A DNA stretch of 64,000 nucleotides from Otis tarda (Eukaryota > Chordata > Aves > Otidiformes > Otididae): contig CM048560.1 in assembly GCA_026413225.1 (NCBI GenBank), forward strand, positions 16,915,501 to 16,979,500, in the 5' to 3' direction. Positions 40,601 to 46,930 of this stretch are shown here, piece after piece. A model generated the notes under the pieces. The model ran no database searches and was not told the origin of the DNA. It saw nothing but the letters and a program-made list of their open reading frames with translations. A program made the translations under genes and the position numbers. How positions within the stretch are numbered: the first letter of the stretch is position 1; every line of letters starts with the position of its first letter.

Positions 40601-42062
40601 TATTTATTTTACTATGAAGAAAGATAAATGCAAAACAATACCATCATCAAAAAAGCTCAGACTCAAGGAATGAACCATAAAAATGATCATACTGCAATTG
40701 AAAATGCGTCTGTAATCAAATGTGTTATTTCTGTATAACAGCAAGCAGGAGTATCAAGAGATCCAACAGCAAACACTTATTTAATGACATCTGTAAATGA
40801 AGCTTGGGTATAGTTTATGGTAAAGTTTTTATATTAACATCCTTGCAGCACTTGCTTGCATGCTAGCAAAAGACATCAAATCATTTCTTGAGTCTTACTA
40901 AACTCATAACCTTAATAATCTTACAAAAGTATGTGCATTCCTTTTTTACTGTACCTATACAGTATTTGCACAGTGTAAAAAGAGCTAGCTTTTGCCGTAT
41001 CACATTTACTTCACGTGCTTTCTATATTCCCTCCCAAACTCTTAGTTAAAGTAAACTTAAAAAAAAAAAAAAATCAAGCAGTTCCAGCTTGTTTTTCCCA
41101 TGTCTGCATAAAAGGGGGAAATATCCTCTTTCTTTTCAACAGCAGTAGTAAGAATCAAATACAGTAGTCCACAAGAAAACAAAATACCAATTTATGCAAA
41201 AAGCATCATCACCATAAGAAAAGTCTGTATTCCTCCCCCATCCCCACTCCCTGATCTCACAATTTTGATTTGGAACATACAGGAGTTCATGTTGACATGC
41301 CCAAGATGAAAATCAAGTCTCATTCCCAGCCAGTTATAATTCCTCCAGAAAACAACATGTGCAGTCAAACCATATTATGTACTTTTAATAACCCGTTTGC
41401 TTTTCGGTTTTGTCAACACTGATTTTTCAGCCCCAACGCTTTTTACAGGTTAGACGTATTTATAGCTCATACCTGAGACTGACCCACTGGGCATGTTCAC
41501 ACCACAATGCATGGGGGTATCTGGGAATCTCCAATCTCTGTCTTCAGCTGGAGAGGATGGGTCAGTGAGAATGACTTAGTGCTTAGCAAGAGCCGGAGGG
41601 GAGAGACAGGAAGCCACAACAAGAAGCGGCTCTCTCTCCTGTCGGATCTCCAGTCTCCTGACACGACCCCCTCACGGAGCTCGCCCCGAGCTCCCCCCGT
41701 TTCTACCCGCGCCGCCCCCACCCGCCGCCGCCCCCTCGCCCCCCGCTCGCCCCGCGCCCCAGGGCGCCTCGCCCCGCAGAGGGCCGCCCCCGCCCGCGCC
41801 GCCCGCCCGCCGCGCCGCTCCCCGGGAGGGCCCTCCTCCCGCGCAGCCCTCCCGCCGCCGGCCGCCGCCGCCGCAGCTCCCTCGAGCCGGGAGGGGCGGC
41901 GAGAAAGAGAACGAGGAGGTGAATGAGGGGGACTCCGTCCTGCGCGGAACAAAGCGGCCGCTGCCATTTTGAGACGCGGCTGGGCCCTGCGGCGGCAGCA
42001 GTGGCGGCCGCCCGGCCCTACCCTTGCTCTGGGGGTGCGCCCTCACCTTCCCCGTAGTCCAT
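16491..42062 (-). CDS. ZNF326: ZNF326 (ZIRD), DBIRD-complex zinc finger protein, 13 coding exons
   Basis: ZNF326 is a nuclear protein that partners CCAR2/DBC1 in the DBIRD complex, which binds RNA polymerase II and affects elongation and splicing of AT-rich exons. The coding join, high to low on the minus strand, is 42062-42047, 41545-41471 (tentative), 36006-35883, 33808-33403, 30760-30562, 28935-28901, 27963-27876, 25845-25731, 24699-24552, 24219-24120, 22785-22655, 22145-22050, 16655-16491. Phases agree throughout and give 565 residues (540 without exon 2). In order it has: a Gly/Tyr/Ser/Arg-rich N-terminal half (about 31-207) ending in an RGRGRG run; Lys/Arg-rich stretches (about 238-272 and 326-343, likely nuclear localisation); two AKAP95-type C2H2 fingers (C358/C361/H374/H380 and C451/C454/H468/H474); and an acidic Glu-rich tail (about 525-554). 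The start has a good Kozak context (GCCATGG) in the CpG island. Human ZNF326 is 582 residues with a much longer acidic tail. Orthology is very secure, because whole exons are near-identical to the mammalian protein. Confidence 0.96.
16656..22049 (-). other. ZNF326 intron 12 (5.4 kb)
   Basis: The second longest intron. I see no interspersed repeat I can name. It holds A-rich tracts (18170-18186, 21462-21478), a G-rich cluster at 20643-20680 and a long antisense open frame near 20.0-20.5 kb without known homology. Confidence 0.85.
20643..20680 (+). other. Possible G-quadruplex (four GGGG runs)
   Basis: Runs of four G occur at 20643-20646, 20667-20670, 20672-20675 and 20677-20680; the last three are separated by single bases. 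The fourth-strand loop would be 20 bases, so a two- or three-tier intramolecular fold is possible but not ideal. It is antisense to ZNF326, inside intron 12. Confidence 0.3.
22050..22145 (-). CDS. ZNF326: ZNF326 coding exon 12
   Basis: Acceptor TTTGTTTCCTAG, donor GTGAAG|GTAAGA. Its 32 codons begin [16 protein letters not shown] and end KARYELYVK, matching human apart from RF changed to LY near the end. Phase 0 at both ends. Confidence 0.97.
22655..22785 (-). CDS. ZNF326: ZNF326 coding exon 11 (zinc finger 2)
   Basis: Acceptor CTTCTTTGGCAG, donor AAACAA|GTAAGA. Carries [14 protein letters not shown] and the second finger, CSAC followed by HLKSPDH (HX5H). 43 codons plus a split Gly; nearly identical to human. 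Confidence 0.98.
24120..24219 (-). CDS. ZNF326: ZNF326 coding exon 10 (linker)
   Basis: Acceptor TTCTCTCTAG, donor ATGGAAG|GTAAGT. Encodes [20 protein letters not shown] and an acidic ending EKDIME plus one base. It is the linker between the two fingers and matches human with a few substitutions. Confidence 0.96.
24552..24699 (-). CDS. ZNF326: ZNF326 coding exon 9 (zinc finger 1)
   Basis: Acceptor CTCTTGATAG, donor CTTCAT|GTAAGA. Carries the first AKAP95-type finger: CSFC, then a His pair spaced HX5H (HLESAAH), followed by [17 protein letters not shown]. 49 codons, near-identical to human. Confidence 0.98.
25731..25845 (-). CDS. ZNF326: ZNF326 coding exon 8 (Arg-rich NLS-like helix)
   Basis: Acceptor CTATGTGTTAAG, donor ATACAG|GTTTGT. 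Encodes [20 protein letters not shown], then [17 protein letters not shown], matching human from about EEEEKRR onward. The donor departs from the usual GTAAGT/GTGAGT consensus at positions +3 to +5. Confidence 0.96.
27605..27816 (+). mobile_element. CR1 LINE 3' fragment
   Basis: Contains the CR1 3' end landmarks GGAACAGGTTGCCCAGAGAG, CCCATCCCTGGAAATGTTC, a GATGACCTTTGAAGGTCCCT segment and the terminal ATTCTATGATTCTA repeat. It is 5' truncated, about 210 bp, non-coding. It sits in intron 7 of ZNF326, antisense to the gene. It shares the CTTGCAGGG subtype with the copy at 58.05 kb. Confidence 0.92.
27876..27963 (-). CDS. ZNF326: ZNF326 coding exon 7 (acidic insert)
   Basis: Acceptor GACTTTATTAG, donor TTTGGAG|GTAAGT. 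The 29 codons begin EIEVDTSG and end DLGYQTFG, rich in Asp, Glu and Tyr. Exons 6 + 7 total 123 nt, so they can be included or skipped as a pair without frameshift. The fully open frame and good splice sites support coding use. Confidence 0.82.
28901..28935 (-). CDS. ZNF326: ZNF326 coding exon 6 (35-nt microexon)
   Basis: Acceptor TTTTTATAG, donor ATAGAG|GTAAAG. Completes a codon and adds [11 protein letters not shown], keeping the frame into exon 7. It is not represented in the human 582-residue protein as I recall it. Its length is not a multiple of three, so it is expected to be used together with exon 7. Confidence 0.75.
30562..30760 (-). CDS. ZNF326: ZNF326 coding exon 5 (basic region)
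   Basis: Acceptor CAAATTTTCAG, donor CCTA|GTAAGT. Begins [17 protein letters not shown] and continues through the basic RGIKRK and FIKKPK motifs, ending at KKSP plus one base (phase 1). Matches human residues of about 206-271. Confidence 0.96.
32248..32287. repeat. (AAT)n/(AATA)n microsatellite
   Basis: A run of AATAAATAATAAT-type units in ZNF326 intron 4. Confidence 0.8.
33403..33808 (-). CDS. ZNF326: ZNF326 coding exon 4 (Tyr/Ser/Gly/Arg-rich region)
   Basis: Acceptor CAACTTTTCCAG, donor GGA|GTAAGT. Its 135 codons begin FGPYESYDS and end STGRGRGRG, and are nearly identical to the human exon. This is the largest coding exon and carries most of the low-complexity region linked to RNP and polymerase interactions. 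Reading beyond either end enters intron sequence. Confidence 0.97.
33954..34110. mobile_element. Candidate 157-bp inverted-repeat (hAT-like MITE) or structured RNA element
   Basis: The ends are inverted repeats: TAGGGCTGGGC at 33957-33967 and its exact complement at 34097-34107, extendable by three more pairs including one G-T. Inside lie two further hairpins. One is 33978-34006 (5 + 7 pairs with a single A bulge and an AAAG loop). The other is 34026-34048 (9 perfect pairs, TATGT loop). The left end (AGGGCTGGGCAAAC) resembles the termini of some hAT DNA transposons. The flanking 8-mers match poorly, so any target duplication is eroded. It lies in intron 3, about 145 bases upstream of exon 4. 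Confidence 0.45.
35883..36006 (-). CDS. ZNF326: ZNF326 coding exon 3 (MDRDYG motif and Gly run)
   Basis: Acceptor TTTTTTTAG and donor AGCAG|GTAAAA. Encodes [24 protein letters not shown] and a run of ten glycines (human has about five), ending in a split Arg codon. Strongly similar to human residues of about 34-70. Confidence 0.93.
36632..36868 (-). mobile_element. CR1 LINE 3' fragment
   Basis: Reads in reverse: TAGAATCACAGAATCAT, TTTAGGTTGGAAAAGACTTT, AGATCATAAGTCCACCATTA, then CAGCCTGTTCCAGTGCTTGA and GTGAAGAAATTTTTCCTAAT, which are the complement of a CR1 3' end. It is 5' truncated and lies in intron 2 of ZNF326, in the same orientation as the gene. Confidence 0.93.
37685..37707. repeat. 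A23 homopolymer
   Basis: Uninterrupted run of 23 A on the plus strand, in intron 2 of ZNF326. Confidence 0.9.
39152..39717 (+). mobile_element. Solo LTR of an avian ERVL-like endogenous retrovirus
   Basis: Starts TGTCCTGATTGTAGCTGAGA and ends GGGGTTAAATCACAA, like the common bird LTR that starts TGTCCTGG and ends GGGTTAAACCACGACA. Other landmarks are GACCCAAACTGGCCAAAGG, a TATA-like TACATAAG near 39398, AATAAA at 39587-39592 followed by CTGTCTTTATCTCAACCCA, and a C-rich end region. No internal retroviral genes flank it, so it is a solo LTR left by recombination. The flanking AACAG / AATAG is a possible, imperfect target duplication. It lies in ZNF326 intron 2, antisense to the gene. Confidence 0.88.
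41471..41545 (-). CDS. ZNF326: ZNF326 candidate coding exon 2 (75 nt, tentative)
   Basis: On the minus strand a CTGAC branch-like site and CCATCCTCTCCAG acceptor precede this segment, and CTCAG|GTATGA follows it. It is open in the needed frame and phase 1 at both ends, so it fits between exon 1 and exon 3 (25 residues, beginning EDRDWRFPD and ending PSGSVS). Human ZNF326 has an N-terminal stretch of similar length here (YTHSACRNTYQ...), but the sequences do not resemble each other. Exon 1 can also join exon 3 directly in frame. It could therefore be a diverged, lineage-specific or alternative exon, or a chance match. Confidence 0.42.
42047..42062 (-). CDS. ZNF326: ZNF326 coding exon 1 (start)
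   Basis: Encodes M-D-Y-G-E plus one base, ending GAAG before a GTGAGG donor. The ATG sits in GCCATGG. Human starts MDFED, so length and position match. The 5' UTR continues upstream in the CpG island; the transcription start cannot be fixed from sequence. Confidence 0.85.
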
Positions 42063-42208
42063 GGCGAAGGCGGCGGCGGGCCCTGCTCCCCTGAACGGCT
42101 GACGGCCGCAGCAGCGCAGCAGCGGCTCCGGCTTCTCTCGATAGCGCCTTCCGCCACAACGAGGCGAGGCGGGACCTGTGCGCGGCAGCGCGGCCACGGC
42201 GTGCGGCG

Positions 42209-42213
42209 ATTGG
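42209..42213 (-). promoter_or_regulatory. Inverted CCAAT box
   Basis: GCGATTGGCC on the plus strand, that is CCAAT on the gene's strand, about 150 bases upstream of the ATG. This is the usual context for NF-Y. Confidence 0.55.
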
Positions 42214-42225
42214 CCCGGGCGCCGG

Positions 42226-42235
42226 GTCACGTGAG
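42226..42235. promoter_or_regulatory. CACGTG E-box
   Basis: GTCACGTGAG in the proximal promoter, a match to USF/MYC/TFE-type sites, next to the CCAAT box. Confidence 0.5.
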
Positions 42236-42360
42236 CAGGCCGGCCTGCAAGGAGAAGGGGCCCGGGACCGGCGGCGACGCCGCGTGAAGCGCTGGCGCAG
42301 AGTGCCCGGATGGGCTGCGTCAGGACAGAGGCTGCGCGGCGGCCATGTTGGGCCCTGGCA

Positions 42361-42372
42361 GCCGCCATTTTG
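42361..42372 (-). promoter_or_regulatory. YY1-type site
   Basis: GCCGCCATTTTG on the plus strand reads CAAAATGGCGGC on the minus strand, a good YY1 core. A related GCGGCCATGTTGG lies about 20 bases away, and CTGCCATTTTGAG occurs near 41960 inside intron 1. YY1 sites commonly sit near the start of CpG-island genes. Confidence 0.5.
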
Positions 42373-42681
42373 TGTTCTGGCGGCGGGCCCTGTCATGCTG
42401 GAAGGCACTCCAGGATTAGCAATGGCGAAACATCCACACCATTACCATCCCCCCGCCACACACCCCTGGGCCCTGGTGAGGTGGCCAGTGCAGAAAACAC
42501 TCCCCTCGGTGCACAAGTACCAAATTCAGCCCTTATGCTGAGCTAGAAGCCGAGCAGTGCCTGACAGGAGTGAGGCCCGGGTGGCTTCCCTGCAGCTCCA
42601 CAACCCGGGATGTGAGGGGCCTTGTCCCGTGGGCTCTGCCGGGGGCTGCTCCTGCGTTGTGCAAGCTAAATGATTTTGTGA

Positions 42682-42687
42682 AATAAA
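42682..42687 (+). terminator. Possible poly(A) signal of a divergent promoter transcript
   Basis: AATAAA on the plus strand about 500 bases upstream of the ZNF326 start, followed by a GT-containing stretch. It would suit a short upstream antisense RNA from the CpG island, but no transcript evidence is visible. Confidence 0.2.
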
Positions 42688-43309
42688 ATGCCTGTTTAAG
42701 CAATGTCACCCATCTAATGCCCCCCTTTGATTAATCTAGCATTAACACTGACTTATCTGTCAATCCTAAAACAAAGTGTCTATAACAGACTGCACTGAAA
42801 CACTGAAACAGGATAAACACGGACTTCCATTTTAAGTCAGTTGTAAGATACCACCGTGCTCCTCTATGCAGCCAAAGACTTGAGGAAGAAACACTTTGCC
42901 CTGAACATCATGCAAAATAAAACCCAGAGTCCTGTGTGAAGATCGTGTGTGAAGTATTTAATTCCTTGTAGTTTCTTAATGTTTTATACAACCCTGAAAG
43001 AAAAAAAAACCGAAAGAAAAAAAAAAAAAAAGAAACCACATGAGGGAGATGGCGATGAGCAGATCTGTTACAGAAAGTCTGGGAATATGTCTCTGAGGAG
43101 GAGGTGTGGGTGAACTTTCAGGTTGTAGGGGCAGGCAAAGCCACTATCTCCTGGGGTTTCATTTTGTCGAGGAAATAGGGCTTCTTTCAGTCTTGGGTGG
43201 CTGACAGGATGGCATCAAAAACTTCCAATTTCTCCCCTTCTGCAAAGTAATAAAAGCCCCATTGCAGGAAAAGAAGACTTGACTCACCCAGGTCGAGTCC
43301 AAGTTTTGT

Positions 43310-43525
43310 ATGACAGTAAAACCCCAGCCTGGCCGCGCAGCCGGACACTTTCCCTCCCGAGCTCTGGATGGCAGCAGACGCGAATGTACCCGGCCCGCAG
43401 ACCCGGCTGCGGCCGGCGGCTCTGCCCCCGGAGCTGCCTTCCCTCCCAGCATCGCCGCGCAAACGCCTGCGGCGAAAATGCTCGTCCCTCGCCGAAGGGA
43501 ACCATCCCTTCGGTATCACCGCTGA
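43310..43525. promoter_or_regulatory. Second small CpG-rich patch
   Basis: About 200 bases with many CpGs (for example CGCGCAAACGCCTGCGGCGA) in otherwise CpG-poor flank, about 1.2 kb upstream of ZNF326. Open frames cross it on both strands, as expected from high GC, and none resembles a known protein. It could be a regulatory element or the promoter of a non-coding RNA. Confidence 0.4.
43492..43513. other. Perfect 9-bp hairpin
   Basis: CCGAAGGGA, loop ACCA, TCCCTTCGG. A perfect GC-containing inverted repeat inside the CpG-rich patch. Confidence 0.6.
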
Positions 43526-44293
43526 CTTCTCAGCCACAGACACGCTATGCCTGGCCAGAGCGGTGATTTCAAGGTCCAAAGAGCCCTCACGCAGACTTGT
43601 TTGTGCACTGATACCTTTACACGCGCAGACCAGACAAGTTTCTTGCCATGAACATGAGATGTGTACAACAGGCATTTCCCTGTACGTCCAGGGCTGTATG
43701 GCTCATGTTTGCAACACAGCAGCCTCTCTTCTGCAGCCTTTTTTTGCTGCTCAGCCCTGTTTATGCTCCTCTGCTTGTGCCGGTATGAAGGAGCAGCACC
43801 AGGCAGGCACCCCGCAGAGCGGGAGCAGCCCAGGGGGGTACAAAGATTTTTCCTATGCAAGAAAATGCATGGGCACAGCTCTGTGCATTTTGCTGTATGC
43901 AGAATAACAAATGTGAGGAATTAAAAAAATAGCATATACATGCAGACAATCCAAAGGCTATCCTAGAAAACAATTCAATACAAATGTAGTGGGAATAATC
44001 TGATTCTCCCAGGTGGCCAGAAACATGCAGCAGTCAAAATTGTCAAGGGTTATCTCTGCTTGAGGACTTCAATGCTTGCTGCAGGATGAGTTGCTGAGGA
44101 ATGCACTAAGTGGATTCTCACCCCTTTCCAATGCATCTGACTGCACCAAATGAGATGCCTAATGAAAATGCTATTGAATAAGCAGCTCTGAAGGGAGGAA
44201 ATCATGCAGAATAGATAGATTTGTGATCACTGTAAGAATATCTGGCTAATGGTTATTCAAAATAAACCCAAAGATCCAGAAAACCTGATTCAT

Positions 44294-44423
44294 CTGAATC
44301 AGCTGCCCCTAAGACGATCGAAGGTGAATGTTTTATCTGTTGCCCTTGTGCAAAACTTCTGAATCAGCTACTCCTAGGACTATCAAAGGGGAATTATTTG
44401 GCGGTTTCCCTGGTGCAAAATCT
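44294..44423. repeat. Diverged two-copy tandem duplication, unit 65 bp
   Basis: Copy 1 starts CTGAATCAGCTGCCCCTAAG at 44294 and copy 2 CTGAATCAGCTACTCCTAGG at 44359. Both run through a TATC/GATCGAAGG-like middle to GTGCAAAA. An old local duplication with roughly three quarters identity by eye. Confidence 0.7.
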
Positions 44424-46882
44424 ACTGAGGGATTCAACAAAACTCTCTGGTAGGCTGTGCAACCTAAGGAGACTATTGCATAAAGGAGAATAGGGTTTAT
44501 AATGAGGTGCCTGAGAGGGAAACACTGGGATTGAACAGGAGACTGTAAAATGATACAGGATTATCATGAGATGTTTAAGGAAAAGGCCAAAGGCAAGGAA
44601 GGGACAAACAAAGGTAGATCAGGGAAGAATAAAAAAGATTGAGGTGGATAGGAGAATGCAAATAAAAAGGACCATTTTCATGTGAGCAGGCTGCTGGTCA
44701 GTATGTTTGTGTGGCTGAGCCCAGTGACTGATTGTCACTGCCTGTCCTATCTTCTTTTTAAATCTGTTTTTAACTATTTTCCACGTGATTTTGCTCTCTG
44801 TTCTGTGTCTGTGCATGTGATGTGCTCGTGAACACCAAGCCAGACTAGCTGATGAGCCGAGTGAGCACCAGGGAGACAGGTACTGGGGAGACACATGAAG
44901 GGAGGTTTCCCTGAGCACGCATCCTTGGAACCAGGATTGGGCTGCGCACGCTGCCTGCCTGTGCAATGTGGGTCTGTGTAAAGACCCACACTGAGAATGG
45001 GCAGAAGCAGGGCAAAGGCACTTAACACTCCCCATTTGTAGGATAAAGGACTCAATGACAAAAAAAAAAAAAAAAGGCATCTTTTTAATGAATCTCTCCA
45101 CTTTTCTCCTAAAGCACATTTGTTCTGTGACTAATCCATCAGCATATTAACTCATTAGAGTGTACTAGACTACCAAGAGCCACAGGGTTAAAACTGTATA
45201 TTTCATTTTATTAAAAATCTGCCTTCAGATGTTTAGAAGCAGCCCCCAAAGAAACCCACGATCACTGAAATCAGCAGGGAGATTCGTGCAGACTTCAGGA
45301 AACTCTGAATTGGGTCCATGCACATCATGGCAAGGTTACTTATAATTTGTATGCAACCCCCCAGTGTTATTAGCAGAATTACTGCTATCCTGTGTGTCAT
45401 TTCACCATCTGAGGAAGTTATTGACAACAGAGGTGGTTGTTATGGGGACAGCAGTCTTGCAAGAAAAGAGAGTATGTGACAAAGAGAACATTCAATTATG
45501 AAAAATTTGCTCTCATACCAACAAGCACTTCAGGCACCAGACAGAAGAGGAGGTATTTTCACATGCAACCCTGCAAACACACAGGTATATTTGGGCTTTT
45601 AAAGTCATTGTCCCAGAACCAGAAGCTCAGGGAGAAGAAACTGGATCTGGGGGCAGACCAAGGCTCCAGCAGGTATAACATACAATTTTTTTGATTCAAT
45701 ACAAACAGGTCATCAAAAGAGTATTATTTTAGACTTAATTGTGATCAATGGGCCACTGTTGGTTTCAGGCTTTTTAAAACAAAGAGTCCTTCTTTCCTCC
45801 CTGCAGGACTCCACAAAGGACAAAATCTGAGCTAAGCAAAGCAAAACAAAATGGAGATGTAAGAAGAGAAAGGGAACAGACCAGTATTGTACTTCATTAG
45901 TTCTTGATGATCCAAAACATGAATGTTTCAGTTCAGTGTAGAATCTCCCTTTGCAATCCTGTTCTGCTCTTGAATTCATGTTCCTCTGCTTCCTTGGGTT
46001 TATTTTCTTGGGGTTTTTTTTTTGTAAATTCTTCAGTGTAGTACAGGAATAAGAGACCAATCAGTGATTTCTCCAAGCACAAACAGCAGCATGGTTATTG
46101 TGAAATACAGCTCTTCTGTAGTTCAGTACTGTAACTACCCACACCCTCTCCTCCTCTTTCCAAGTGCTGCGTTTTCTTCTACCCTTTCATTTAAAGCATT
46201 GTCTAAAACTTGAAGAAATTCTGTAAAATTACTATCAATTGCTGCTAAGAGTAGCTAGCAACCAGGTACTAGCAATTGCGGAGGCCTAACAAATCCTCTC
46301 CATTTCATTGCAGTGGGGTTGATCTAGATCTCATCAACGGTAAGAGGGGATTTTCTTCTGGCTTTTGATGAAAGCTCTCTGTCTCTTAACTCTGTTTAGA
46401 GCAGGTGTGATTGATATAATGTCTAAATCTACAGAAGCATATCTCTCCAACAGCACATCTCTCCATAGCTGTTAAAACAGCATTCACAGCAGTGGAATAG
46501 ATATATAAAAATTTAAATTTTTACCATACATCTCCACTGACACTTGACATTTTCAGAAAGTGGCTTTCTTTGCATTTTAGGATGATGGGGAGTGGGGCAA
46601 GAACATGAAAAGCGCATTGATTCTTTCTAGAACATGAAATCTAATTCCCTTTGTTTCTTTTGAGATATTAACATATAAGCAGATCTTCCATCTGAGCCTC
46701 ACAGAAGAACCATGGTAACCATCCAGACCCACGCTGATTTCAGTGGCCTCTTATGTCTGACATCGCAGCATAAATCAAAGCCATAATATGGTATTTCCAA
46801 AGCTGAAGTATTATGGCCTCTGTATGTATATATTGTACAACACAAGCATTAAAAATGCCCCCAGATTCAGCAGGAGGGAGTG

Positions 46883-46930
46883 GAAACATCCTAATGCAGA
46901 AACATCCTAATGCAGAAACATACTAATCAT
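46883..46930. repeat. 16-bp tandem repeat, about 2.9 copies
   Basis: GAAACATCCTAATGCA occurs twice exactly (46883, 46899), followed by a third degraded copy (GAAACATACTAATCAT). Confidence 0.85.

Larger units (their letters stand above)
36007..41470 (-). other. ZNF326 intron 2 (5.5 kb, if exon 2 is real)
   Basis: The longest intron. Holds a CR1 fragment (36632-36868), a 23-base A run (37685-37707), a solo LTR (39152-39717) and AT-rich unique sequence. I searched it by eye for an exon resembling the human N-terminal stretch (YTHSACRNTYQ...) and saw none. Confidence 0.8.
41660..42420 (-). promoter_or_regulatory. CpG island and ZNF326 promoter
   Basis: Dense CpG and high GC spanning the start codon, exon 1 and the start of intron 1, falling off sharply on both sides into AT-rich DNA. 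The 5' UTR and transcription start lie inside it, probably within about 100-150 bases upstream of 42062, with no TATA box. This is a typical constitutive (housekeeping) promoter. Confidence 0.85.

Noticed and set aside
41497-42408. Several long open frames on both strands in the CpG island (up to 161 codons)
   Set aside because: They overlap in many frames, are Ala/Arg/Pro/Gly-rich as expected from random GC-rich DNA, and run through the true exon 1 and its donor.
43368-43907. A 179-codon plus-strand frame starting in the CpG patch
   Set aside because: Open in several frames at once, low-complexity start, no recognisable protein; reported only as a CpG patch.
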